Shown here: piece by piece, positions 17,730-24,976 of the stretch
How the letters are laid out: the number at the start of each line of letters is the position of its first letter
Position numbering within the stretch: position 1 is the first letter of the stretch
Program-made: the position numbers and the translations under genes
The notes under the pieces: model-generated
Told to the model about the DNA's origin: nothing
What the model saw: the letters and a program-made list of their open reading frames with translations, nothing else
Database searches by the model: none
Source: an uncultured Acetatifactor sp.
Lineage (GTDB): Bacteria > Bacillota > Clostridia > Lachnospirales > Lachnospiraceae
Reading direction: 5' to 3'
Length of the DNA stretch: 48,442 nucleotides
NCBI GenBank assembly: GCA_947625675.1
Contig: CANQPH010000019.1
Location: 1-48,442, forward strand

Positions 17730-18364
17730 TCTTTTCCGCCGTCCTTTCTCACCACCCTGCCGTCCTGCACCTCGATCCGGCCGTTGGCGATATCGTCTAT
17801 GGCCGCAGGCAGCAAGATCCATTCCGCCTGCTCCATCACTCTTCTCTGCAAAATCTCGGGGGTATCGCCGTCCTCGACATATACCGCCTTCTGGGCGATG
17901 ATGGGCCCCTCGTCCATGCCTTCGTTGACGAAATGCACCGTGGCCCCCGTCACCTTCACGCCCCGCTCCAAAACCCTTTCATGCACCTTCAGTCCATAAT
18001 ACCCCACTCCGCAGAAAGAAGGGATCAGGGAAGGATGGATGTTCACGATCCGATTCGCATAGCGATGCACCATGGCTTCCGGAATCCGCACCAGGAACCC
18101 GGCCAGCACGATGAGATCCGGCGCAAACTCTTCCACCTTGGAAAGCAGCGCTTCGTGAAAGGCCTCCCTGGTCTCATAGTCCTTCGGGGACACGCAGAAT
18201 CCCGGGATCCCGGCGGCTGCGGCCCTCTCCAGGCTCTTCACCCCCCGGTTGTTGCTGATGACCGCCTCAATCCGGGCGTTGGTGATCCTTCCGGCCGCCA
18301 TTCCGTCGATGATGGCCTGCAGATTCGTCCCCCCGCCGGAGACCAGCACTACCACCTTCAGCAT
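17726..18364 (-). CDS. purN: Phosphoribosylglycinamide formyltransferase
   Basis: It transfers a formyl group from 10-formyl-THF to GAR, step 3 of purine synthesis. 212 residues, as usual. The Rossmann start [19 protein letters not shown], the catalytic region [10 protein letters not shown] with the conserved Asn-His, and the later [17 protein letters not shown] with the catalytic Asp are all seen. Its start overlaps the purM end by 7 nt and its end overlaps purD. Confidence 0.95.
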   Translation of the reverse strand: MLKVVVLVSGGGTNLQAIIDGMAAGRITNARIEAVISNNRGVKSLERAAAAGIPGFCVSPKDYETREAFHEALLSKVEEFAPDLIVLAGFLVRIPEAMVHRYANRIVNIHPSLIPSFCGVGYYGLKVHERVLERGVKVTGATVHFVNEGMDEGPIIAQKAVYVEDGDTPEILQRRVMEQAEWILLPAAIDDIANGRIEVQDGRVVRKDGGKE

Positions 18365-19383
18365 AGCGTCACTCCCTTTTCCCCAGCTTCACAGGTTCCC
18401 ACCACGTAGGCCTTTTCCCCTGCTGCGGACACCGCTGCCAGAGTCTCGGCCACATCGGCCTCATCCACGGCCAACACCAGACCCAGGCCCATGTTGTAGG
18501 TATTGTACATCACCCGTTCCTCGATGTCGCCCTTTTTCTGGAGCAGGTCGAAGATGGGCGGCACGGGGAAGCTTCCCTTCTTCACCACGGCCCGAATCCC
18601 CTCCGGAAGCATCCTGGGAATGTTTTCATAGAAGCCGCCGCCGGTGATATGGCTGCAGCCCTTCACCTTCACCCCCGCCCCCTTGATGGAACGCAGGGTC
18701 TTCACGTAAATCTTCGTAGGTGCGAGCAGCGTCTCTCCCAGGGTGGCGCCCAGTTCCTCATAATAAGTGTTCAGGCTTTCCGCCGTCATTTCAAAGACCT
18801 TCCGCACCAGGGAAAAACCGTTGGAATGCACGCCGGAGGAAGCCACGCCGATCAGGACGTCGCCCTTTCCGATGTTCTCCCCGGTGATCATCTCCTTTTT
18901 CTCCACCAGGCCCACGGTAAAGCCCGCCACGTCATATTCGTCCTCCGGCATCAGTCCCGGGTGTTCCGCCGTCTCTCCGCCGATCAGGGCCGCCCCCGCC
19001 TGGATGCAGCCCTCGGAAATCCCCTTCACGATCTGGGCGATCTTCTCGGGATAATTCTTGCCGCAGGCGATATAATCCAGGAAAAACAAGGGCTCCCCGC
19101 CCGCACAGGCCACGTCGTTGACGCACATGGCCACGCAGTCAATGCCTATGGTGTCATGCTTGTCCAGCAAAAAAGCCAGCTTCAGCTTGGTTCCCACTCC
19201 ATCGGTGCCGGACAAAAGCACCGGCTCCTCCATGCCCTTGATGGCGGCCATGGAAAAAGCCCCGGAAAAACCTCCCAAATCTCCCAGTACCTCGGGCCTT
19301 ACGGTAGCGCCCACGTGCTTCTTGATCAATTCTACCGATTGATAGCCCGCCTCGATGTCCACGCCGGCATTTTTATAATCCAT
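18358..19383 (-). CDS. purM: Phosphoribosylformylglycinamidine cyclo-ligase (AIR synthetase)
   Basis: It closes the imidazole ring of FGAM to give AIR, step 5 of purine synthesis, directly after PurL. 341 residues with family landmarks: [39 protein letters not shown] and [10 protein letters not shown] chose the ATG at 19383 with GGAG 9 nt upstream; a GTG two codons earlier is too close to the ribosome site. It follows purE after 66 bp containing a hairpin. Confidence 0.95.
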   Translation of the reverse strand: MDYKNAGVDIEAGYQSVELIKKHVGATVRPEVLGDLGGFSGAFSMAAIKGMEEPVLLSGTDGVGTKLKLAFLLDKHDTIGIDCVAMCVNDVACAGGEPLFFLDYIACGKNYPEKIAQIVKGISEGCIQAGAALIGGETAEHPGLMPEDEYDVAGFTVGLVEKKEMITGENIGKGDVLIGVASSGVHSNGFSLVRKVFEMTAESLNTYYEELGATLGETLLAPTKIYVKTLRSIKGAGVKVKGCSHITGGGFYENIPRMLPEGIRAVVKKGSFPVPPIFDLLQKKGDIEERVMYNTYNMGLGLVLAVDEADVAETLAAVSAAGEKAYVVGTCEAGEKGVTLC

Positions 19384-19415
19384 CCGCACTTTCTCCTTCT
19401 ATTTTTATAATGTCC

Positions 19416-19435
19416 GGAAACCGCTTGCGGTCTCC
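19416..19435. other. Hairpin between purE and purM
   Basis: GGAAACCGC and GCGGTCTCC form a 9-bp stem (one G-T pair) with a two-base core, in the 66-bp purE-purM gap. No T-tract follows, so a processing or stability hairpin is more likely than a terminator. Confidence 0.4.
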
Positions 19436-19449
19436 CGTCGATTGAAAAT

Positions 19450-19989
19450 TTACTTTCCTGCTTTCATGCCTGCCGCATACTCCCGGTATCCGACCTTGCC
19501 CAGCTTCTCGTCCTTGGCCTCCACCTGCTCCTTCAGCTTTCGGCTGTAATCCTTCAGCCTGCCCAGAAGCGCCTCGTCCGAGGTGGCCAGAATCTTGGCC
19601 GCCAGAAGCCCCGCATTGGCGCCGCCGTTGATGGCCACCGTGGCCACCGGAATGCCGGAAGGCATCTGCACGATGGAATAGAGGGAATCCCTTCCCCCCA
19701 GGGACGAAGTATGCATGGGGATGCCGATCACCGGCATGGGAAAAATCGCCGCACACATGCCCGGCAAGTGCGCCGCCATGCCAGCCCCCGCAATGATCAC
19801 CTTGAATCCTTTTTCCTCCGCAGTCTTCGCATATTCAAAGAACACGTCCGGCTCCCTGTGGGCGCTGATGATCCTCATCTCATAAGAAATGCCCAGCTCC
19901 TCCAGCACCTCCGCCGCCTTGGCCATGACGGGCATGTCGGAATCGCTGCCCATCACAATGCCCACCTTGGGCATACCAACCTCTGCCAT
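19450..19989 (-). CDS. purE: N5-carboxyaminoimidazole ribonucleotide mutase
   Basis: Class I PurE moves the carboxyl group from N5-CAIR to C4, part of step 6 of purine synthesis. The core VGIVMGSDSDMPVM, SAHREP and AGAGMAAHLPGM motifs are complete. I start at 19989 (MAEVGMPKVG); the next Met, five codons later, is an alternative start. Up to about 179 residues, a little longer than typical because of a charged C-terminal helix. No purK is next to it within the window. First gene of purE-purM-purN-purD. Confidence 0.94.
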   Translation of the reverse strand: MAEVGMPKVGIVMGSDSDMPVMAKAAEVLEELGISYEMRIISAHREPDVFFEYAKTAEEKGFKVIIAGAGMAAHLPGMCAAIFPMPVIGIPMHTSSLGGRDSLYSIVQMPSGIPVATVAINGGANAGLLAAKILATSDEALLGRLKDYSRKLKEQVEAKDEKLGKVGYREYAAGMKAGK

Positions 19990-20048
19990 TCCATTCTCCC
20001 TTCCAAAATCAATATCTTGTGTCCGCAAAAATAAATTCCTCAAGTTCT

Positions 20049-20077
20049 AGTTTACTAAACTTATTCAAATCATGCAA
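20049..20077 (-). promoter_or_regulatory. Probable promoter of purE with a dyad over the -10
   Basis: TTGCAT (20077-20072), 17-bp spacer, TAAACT (20054-20049) on the minus strand. The -10 lies in the palindrome AGTTTA-C-TAAACT (20049-20061), which could be a regulator site. Confidence 0.45.
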
Positions 20078-20085
20078 CCCTTTTT

Positions 20086-21048
20086 TCATACATTCCCGGG
20101 AAATACCGCAAATTCTTTACAGATTTCTTCCATTTTGCGCCAATATTTATTCCAGAGCTGGCCTTTTCCCCTGTCCCCGGCCCGCCAGACAGGCCCGGAG
20201 ACTCCGGTTTCCATCCCAAGAACTCTCTGCACCGGCCATCCCTTTTCCTTTCCGTTCTCCAGAATTCCCCGATAGATCTCCAGCTTCCGGCTCACCAGGC
20301 TCCTGTCCCACAAAAGAGCCCTGTCTTCCTGATGATCTTCAAACACTTTTTGCAGCAAAGGAGGTTCTTCCCCACAAACGTACCAGGGGCAGCCGTCTTC
20401 CAGGAGCCCATGCCGTCCGCAGGCGAGAAGCAGTTCGGCCCCTTCCGCTCCGGTTCCTTCCGCTCCAAACCTTTCCTTCCCGGCCGTCCAGGCGTTCAAA
20501 GGCTCTGCGGCGAGTTCCGAATAATCCCATACGAACCAATACAAAATCTGTCTCAGGGATTCATAATCCGGCAGGGTTCCGCTTTCCTCCCATTCATAGA
20601 GGAAGGATGCGTACACCTCCACAAACAATTCCATATGAATCAGCAGGTCTTCGGCCCTGTCGTCATAAGCCGCAGCCGCCCTCGTTTTTTCTTCAAAATA
20701 CAAGGCGCTGAGCAGCCTGGAATAATTCTCCCCGAGGCCCTTGTTCCCCAGGATCGCCTCCATGTAAGCGGGATTCGCATAGCTTTCTTCATAATTCTCC
20801 GGATAAAGATCCGTCAGCAGCTCTGCGCACAGGGTGGAAAGCGACTCATCTCCGATGCCTTGTTCCCGCTCTTTCAGGACCTTTTCCCTGGTTTCCTCCA
20901 GACTTAACAAAAATTGCGCCAAACTCTGAAAATATGCATGAAGCTCCTCTATCGGAAATTTTTCGCTGCGAATGCCCCGCAGCCGTTCCATGACCAGATT
21001 ATACCGTTCCTGTATCAAAGTTGTTAACTCCTGCCCCTCCGACTCCAT
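20086..21048 (-). CDS. Uncharacterised 320-residue protein, possible truncated relative of M29-type aminopeptidases
   Basis: Starts MESEGQELTTLIQERYNLVM. Soluble, acidic and aromatic-rich, with no signal or membrane segment. Short stretches (ESYANPAYMEAILG, LLSALYFEEKTRAAAAYDDR, MELFVEVYASF, ILYWFVWDYSE) resemble, from memory, the N-terminal half of long 'leucyl aminopeptidase' proteins of Lachnospiraceae; here the chain stops at FAVFPGNV, before any catalytic domain. It could therefore be a stand-alone N-domain or a shortened gene. ATG at 21048 fits the end of the upstream gene; a longer ORF to 21312 would overlap it and is rejected. Last gene of the pyrF-pyrE series. Confidence 0.6.
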   Translation of the reverse strand: MESEGQELTTLIQERYNLVMERLRGIRSEKFPIEELHAYFQSLAQFLLSLEETREKVLKEREQGIGDESLSTLCAELLTDLYPENYEESYANPAYMEAILGNKGLGENYSRLLSALYFEEKTRAAAAYDDRAEDLLIHMELFVEVYASFLYEWEESGTLPDYESLRQILYWFVWDYSELAAEPLNAWTAGKERFGAEGTGAEGAELLLACGRHGLLEDGCPWYVCGEEPPLLQKVFEDHQEDRALLWDRSLVSRKLEIYRGILENGKEKGWPVQRVLGMETGVSGPVWRAGDRGKGQLWNKYWRKMEEICKEFAVFPGNV

Positions 21049-21119
21049 TTTTTCGGGCCCCTTTCTCCGCTCCGGCTTCCCATTCCATTCCCGAGACTCC
21101 CTCCCAGGTCTTCTCCGGC

Positions 21120-21434
21120 CTACATGCCCATGGACACCACCAGGGCAATCCCTCCCAGGGCCAATCCGTTCAAAAGAATCGCCAGACAGGGGAAAAACAA
21201 GAACCGATCCTTTTCCCGCAGGGTCACCAGGCCCAGGATAAGGCCGATCAAAGAAAAAAGGGCCACCAGCATTCCCGTCACCCCGTAACTGGAAGGAATC
21301 TCTCCTTCCCAACAGTAGGACAGGTATACCGCCGCCCCCAGGGAGATCAGGCTGATCACTCCCAAGATTACAGCCATAATGGCCCTTTGCGGATGTTTTT
21401 TTCCTGTAAACTTATAATTTCTTCCTGGCGCCAT
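21120..21434 (-). CDS. Small three-helix membrane protein (DUF6142-like)
   Basis: 104 residues, starting MAPGRNYKFTGKKHPQRAIM. After a basic N-terminus there are three hydrophobic helices, near 20-40, 52-70 and 78-102, separated by a short extracellular-type loop and a charged RE-KDR loop. I believe it belongs to DUF6142 (from memory). RBS GAGGAAG lies upstream. It sits between a 50-residue membrane protein and the 320-residue unknown, downstream of pyrE. Function unknown. Confidence 0.7.
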   Translation of the reverse strand: MAPGRNYKFTGKKHPQRAIMAVILGVISLISLGAAVYLSYCWEGEIPSSYGVTGMLVALFSLIGLILGLVTLREKDRFLFFPCLAILLNGLALGGIALVVSMGM

Positions 21435-21474
21435 TATGAACCACTTCCTCTATCAATATTTTCTTGTCGTTACA

Positions 21475-21627
21475 CTAAAACAGTATTTTAGACTTCCCCG
21501 CCAGAAGTCTGGCCCCGTTGACGATCAACAGCACGCCGCAGGTCAGCCCCGTCACCAGCGTGATCACGCCGAGCACGATATCCATGGCCCCGGCCCCGTT
21601 CATGATTTTGTAAATTTTCTCTTCCAT
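21475..21627 (-). CDS. 50-residue single-pass membrane protein
   Basis: A short gene starting MEEKIYKIMNGAGAMDIVLG, with one long hydrophobic stretch (about 14-40) and a basic C-terminus (GARLLAGKSK). GGAGG lies 8 nt before the ATG. I recall similar very small proteins, with the same KIYxIMNGAGA start, downstream of other Lachnospiraceae genes, which together with the good ribosome site supports a real gene. No function is known to me. Confidence 0.7.
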   Translation of the reverse strand: MEEKIYKIMNGAGAMDIVLGVITLVTGLTCGVLLIVNGARLLAGKSKILF

Positions 21628-21686
21628 GATCATTCCCTCCATCCAGCTATCCTAAAATGATAAAAGTGCCATTTGCGAAGCCGCAT

Positions 21687-22364
21687 CTATGCGCCATAAA
21701 CGGCATAATACGCATCGATCGCCGCCTTCATCCCATCGTCGATATGAATCTGACCCCGGTAGGGTCTGTTGTAAAGATGCTCCACGACCTCCTTCATGGT
21801 AACGATGGAGCGGGTCTCAATCCCGTATCTCTCCCGGATCTCCTCCAAGGCGCTCACGGTGCCTCCCTGCCCTTTTTCACAGCGGTTCAGGGACACCATC
21901 AGTCCCTTGACCTCCACTTTGGCCTGGGTCATCAGAATCGGAAAAGTTTCCTCAATGGACTTCCCGGAAGTGGTCACGTCCTCGACAATCACCACCCGGT
22001 CCCCGTCCTTTAATTTGCTTCCCAGCAGAATCCCCACGTCCCCGTGATCTTTGACCTCCTTGCGGTTGGAGCAATAACGAATCTCCTTGCCATAAAGCTC
22101 GCTGTAAGCGATGGCCGTTGTCACGCTCAAAGGAATCCCCTTATAAGCGGGCCCAAAAAGCACGTTGAAATCATCCCCATAGTTGTCATGAATGGCCTTG
22201 GCGTAATACTCTCCCAGCCTTTTCAGCTGAGTTCCGGTCACGTAAGCCCCCGCATTCATGAAAAAAGGGGACTTGCGGCCGCTTTTCAGGGTGAATTCCC
22301 CGAACTTCAGCACCTGGCTGTCCACCATAAATTCAATAAATTCCTGTTTGTATTGTTCCATCAA
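21687..22364 (-). CDS. pyrE: Orotate phosphoribosyltransferase
   Basis: It joins orotate and PRPP to give OMP, step 5 of pyrimidine synthesis. 225 residues. The type I PRPP-binding motif RVVIVEDVTTSGKS is complete, and FGPAYKGIPL and SGRKSPFFMNAG match the E. coli-type long PyrE. It follows pyrF by 71 bp, so the last two pyrimidine steps are encoded together. Confidence 0.95.
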   Translation of the reverse strand: MMEQYKQEFIEFMVDSQVLKFGEFTLKSGRKSPFFMNAGAYVTGTQLKRLGEYYAKAIHDNYGDDFNVLFGPAYKGIPLSVTTAIAYSELYGKEIRYCSNRKEVKDHGDVGILLGSKLKDGDRVVIVEDVTTSGKSIEETFPILMTQAKVEVKGLMVSLNRCEKGQGGTVSALEEIRERYGIETRSIVTMKEVVEHLYNRPYRGQIHIDDGMKAAIDAYYAVYGA

Positions 22365-22435
22365 ATCCCAAACCTCCTACTTATTTTTACCGGCATGCGG
22401 AACTTTTTTTACGAAGCTTTCCAGTCCGGCGCTTC

Positions 22436-23368
22436 TCAGCCCAGCCTGGCCGACAACGCCTGGGCGATATCCTCTTTCATGTCCAGCACCGCCGCCCGGG
22501 AAGCCTCGGCATAGCCTTCTTCCCCGAAACGGGCGTATTTTTCCTGTTGATAGGCCGCAATGATGCCCCGGGAGGAATTCACGATGGCTCCCAGGCCGTC
22601 TTCGTTGAAAAAGTGCACCAGATCCGAACCTTTCCCTCCCTGGGCCCCGTAGCCCGGCACCAGAATGAAGGACTTTGGCATGATCTTGCGCAGAATCTTC
22701 CCCTGCTCCGGATAAGTGGCTCCCACCACGGCTCCCACGTAGCTATAAGATTCTTCCATGCATTCCTCGCCCCACTGGGCCACTTTTTCTCCCACGATCT
22801 CGTACAAGGGCCTTCCGTCCACCAGGCGGTCCTGGAATTCTCCGCTGCTGGGATTGGAGGTTTTTACCAGGACGAAGATTCCCTTTTTTTCCTCCTGGCA
22901 AACCTTCAGGAAAGGCTTTACCCCGTCTGAGCCCAAATAGGGATTCACTGTCACAAAGTCCTCGTCAAAGCCGTAAAAATCCTGGTCGCCGATGCGCACC
23001 TTGCCCAGATGCCCCACCGAATAGGCCTCGGAAGTGGAACCGATGTCTCCCCGCTTGATGTCGCCGATGACCACCAGGCCCTTCTGCTTACAGTATTCCA
23101 CGGTCTTGTGAAACACCGTCAGGCCGGGAATCCCGAACTGCTCATACATGGCGATCTGGGGCTTCACCGCAGGAATCAGGTCATAAACCGCATCAATGAT
23201 TCCCTTGTTATATAGCCACACGGCTTCCGCCGCTCCCTCCAGGTTCCGGCCGCAGCGCTCAAAAGCAATCTTCTGCAGATGGGAGGGGATAAACTTCAGC
23301 ATCGGATCCAGCCCCACCACGATGGGAGCCTGGGTCTGACGGATTTTGTCGATCAAACGATGAATCAT
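22436..23368 (-). CDS. pyrF: Orotidine 5'-phosphate decarboxylase, long type
   Basis: It decarboxylates OMP to UMP. 310 residues, the longer 'type 2' PyrF of Clostridia and actinobacteria. The active-site Lys is in VVIGDIKRGDIGST; VVGLDPM near the N-terminus and FVLVKTSNPSSGEFQD fit the family. The ribosome site AAAGGAG is unusually far (14 nt) from the ATG at 23368. The leader contains a very large hairpin element (23481-23547) downstream of a consensus promoter, so the hairpin would be present in the mRNA. Confidence 0.94.
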   Translation of the reverse strand: MIHRLIDKIRQTQAPIVVGLDPMLKFIPSHLQKIAFERCGRNLEGAAEAVWLYNKGIIDAVYDLIPAVKPQIAMYEQFGIPGLTVFHKTVEYCKQKGLVVIGDIKRGDIGSTSEAYSVGHLGKVRIGDQDFYGFDEDFVTVNPYLGSDGVKPFLKVCQEEKKGIFVLVKTSNPSSGEFQDRLVDGRPLYEIVGEKVAQWGEECMEESYSYVGAVVGATYPEQGKILRKIMPKSFILVPGYGAQGGKGSDLVHFFNEDGLGAIVNSSRGIIAAYQQEKYARFGEEGYAEASRAAVLDMKEDIAQALSARLG

Positions 23369-23437
23369 AAGTAATGTGGGTACTCCTTTGAAATATAGTC
23401 TTGCTCGGGCTTCGCACCAGGTCCTTCGCAGTGCAGA

Positions 23438-23462
23438 CCTGGAATGCCTTCGGCATCCCAGG
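23438..23462. other. Second hairpin of the pyrF leader element
   Basis: CCTGGAATGCC and GGCATCCCAGG pair over 11 bp with one mismatch around a TTC loop. Between it and the large hairpin lies a third small stem, GGGC-TTC-GCCC (near 23466-23476). All belong to one palindromic element of about 150 bp. Confidence 0.65.
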
Positions 23463-23480
23463 CCACGGGCTTCGCCCTAT

Positions 23481-23547
23481 GGTTTCCCAGGCATAAGGCG
23501 CCTGCATTCATGCAAGCATGATGCAGGCGCCTTATGCCTGGGAAACC
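23481..23547. repeat. 67-bp near-perfect palindrome (REP/MITE-like element)
   Basis: The left arm (23481-23513) and right arm (23516-23547) are complementary over 32 bp with one bulged T and an AA centre. The arms start GGTTTCCCAGGCATAAGG and carry GGCGCCTGCAT. Such a long stem with so small a loop is typical of cruciform-forming interspersed elements. Out-of-frame translations of it resemble small 'hypothetical proteins' I recall from Lachnospiraceae genomes, so it is probably a dispersed repeat family. No second copy is seen in this window. Confidence 0.8.
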
Positions 23548-23571
23548 GCACTGCTCATTGCTCACGTGCAT

Positions 23572-23601
23572 ATTATACCCTATAAGGGGCGTCCGGGTCA
23601 A
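23572..23601 (-). promoter_or_regulatory. Promoter of pyrF-pyrE
   Basis: TTGACC (23601-23596), 18-bp spacer, TATAAT (23577-23572) on the minus strand. Predicted start near 23565 gives a leader of about 195 nt that includes the whole palindromic element. Confidence 0.78.
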
Positions 23602-23625
23602 CGTGCATCTTATAAATTTTTATTA

Positions 23626-23686
23626 AGCACACTATCGTATGCAAAGCACGCTATCTGCGTGCAAAGCACGCTAACGCGTGCTTAGG
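23626..23686 (-). repeat. Three tandem ~20-bp hairpin repeats spanning a stop codon
   Basis: GCACACTATCGTATGC (23627-23642), GCACGCTATCTGCGTGC (23646-23662) and GCACGCTAACGCGTGC (23666-23681) are tandem copies joined by AAA, and each can fold into a 5-6-bp hairpin. The third contains the stop codon (23671-23673) of the TPR lipoprotein gene. Confidence 0.8.
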
Positions 23687-24717
23687 AATTGGTATTCTCT
23701 CTGGGCTTTTTCGTCATCCGGGTAGTTTTTGAGGTAAGTGTCCATCAGGACCGCAGCCCGTTTAAAGTCCCCCAGGTATTCGTAAGCCACAATCTCATTG
23801 TAGGACAGGGACTGCATGATGTCATTGTTCTCCAGCTGCAGGCCCGCCTGGAAAGCCGTGAGGGCGCTCTGGTACTCTCCCTTCTGCAGTTCGCAGATTC
23901 CCAACTGATTATAGATCTCCGCATCGGGCTTCCCCTGCATCAAAAAGGCATTGTACACGTTGGCCGCATAATTGTAATCTCCCGTAGCTTCATAGGCTCG
24001 TCCCAAATAAAGATAAGCTTCCGCACCGCCCTGGGAACGGGCGTCCTCCAGGGCCACGTAAGCGCTCTGATAGTCTCCCAGATAATAGTAAATACGCCCC
24101 CTGTCAAAAGCGGTCATCCTGCCTTTGTCCTTGTCGAGGGCCGCCTGCAGATATTCTTTTCCCTTATCCGTATCTCCGTAATTGTCCAATACCTCAAAAA
24201 TCTGAATCAGGCGATCATAATCATAGGGCTCCATCTCCAATACTTTGTCAAAATCCGTCTCCGCTTCTTCCGCCTTGGAAAGGCCCAGACGCACATTGCC
24301 CCGCAGGAAGTAGGCCTCCGTTTCGTCTTCCTTCATATCTAAAATGGCGTTATAGGTGGCCTCCGCATCGCTCAGACGCCCGGCCTTGGCATAAGCCGCC
24401 GCCAGATAATAATTCACGTCATAATCCATGGGTTGCACCAAACCGTTGCTCAAGTGAAGGGATTCTTCAAAACAACCGATGGCCTGCTCGTAATCCGCCA
24501 AGCCCATATAGGCGATTCCCCTGCCCCGGGCGATCAAACGAACGTTCTCTCCCGCATTCTGCGCCTGATCGAAATAAACCAGGGCGCCGCTGTAATCCAA
24601 ATTCTGAATGGACTGCATTCCATTGTTCACGTCCTTGTTGCTGGAACCGCAGGCCGTCAGGCCCAACAGGACAAACAGGAAAAGCGCCGTGGAAAACCGT
24701 TTCTTAAGAGTGTTCAT
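23671..24717 (-). CDS. TPR-repeat lipoprotein
   Basis: 348 residues. A lipoprotein signal peptide (basic start MNTLKKRF, hydrophobic core, lipobox LTAC with Cys23) is followed by about eight TPR-like helical pairs (for example GIAYMGLADYEQAIGCFEES, YFLRGNVRLGLSKAEEAETD, IYNQLGICELQKGEYQSALT). It is probably an outer-leaflet scaffold protein that binds partner proteins; the partner is unknown. I chose the ATG at 24717 with GGAG 7 nt upstream, rather than one ten codons earlier. The gene has its own promoter and stands divergent to rqcH. Confidence 0.88.
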   Translation of the reverse strand: MNTLKKRFSTALFLFVLLGLTACGSSNKDVNNGMQSIQNLDYSGALVYFDQAQNAGENVRLIARGRGIAYMGLADYEQAIGCFEESLHLSNGLVQPMDYDVNYYLAAAYAKAGRLSDAEATYNAILDMKEDETEAYFLRGNVRLGLSKAEEAETDFDKVLEMEPYDYDRLIQIFEVLDNYGDTDKGKEYLQAALDKDKGRMTAFDRGRIYYYLGDYQSAYVALEDARSQGGAEAYLYLGRAYEATGDYNYAANVYNAFLMQGKPDAEIYNQLGICELQKGEYQSALTAFQAGLQLENNDIMQSLSYNEIVAYEYLGDFKRAAVLMDTYLKNYPDDEKAQREYQFLSTR

Positions 24718-24784
24718 CGTGCCGCTCCTTTTCTTCTTTATCATCACGTAATGACTTCAGGGTCAAACAACGCCATCTGATATC

Positions 24785-24813
24785 ATTATATGTAATCTTC
24801 CGGGAAAAAGCAA
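24785..24813 (-). promoter_or_regulatory. Promoter of the TPR lipoprotein gene
   Basis: TTGCTT (24813-24808), 17-bp spacer, TATAAT (24790-24785) on the minus strand. Confidence 0.75.
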
Positions 24814-24876
24814 TGAATCCGGGGAAAAATTAAGATTTTATCGCTGTAGAAACATCTTTTTTTTCATTCGGGAATC

Positions 24877-24885
24877 TGTTATACT
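24877..24885 (+). promoter_or_regulatory. Extended -10 promoter of rqcH
   Basis: TGT-TATACT (24877-24885) with a T-rich, poor -35 region. A 7-bp stem (AGGGCCG 24907-24913 with CGGCCCT 24926-24932) lies in the leader, 45 bp before the ATG. Confidence 0.5.
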
Positions 24886-24976
24886 AAAGCTTGAAAGCCG
24901 CTGCAGAGGGCCGGGACATCCCAGACGGCCCTGTTGCGGCGCTCCAAATCTTTCAGGAAAAACGAGGACTAAGCTT

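Noticed and set aside
23365..23571. ORF of 68-78 codons through the pyrF leader hairpins whose TGA overlaps the pyrF ATG
   Set aside because: Its ATG at 23571 lies upstream of the predicted transcription start (about 23565), no ribosome site precedes the inner starts, and the sequence is the palindromic element in translation.
23626..23686. CRISPR array
   Set aside because: Only three short units with no unique spacers; the copies adjoin each other directly and no cas gene is present.
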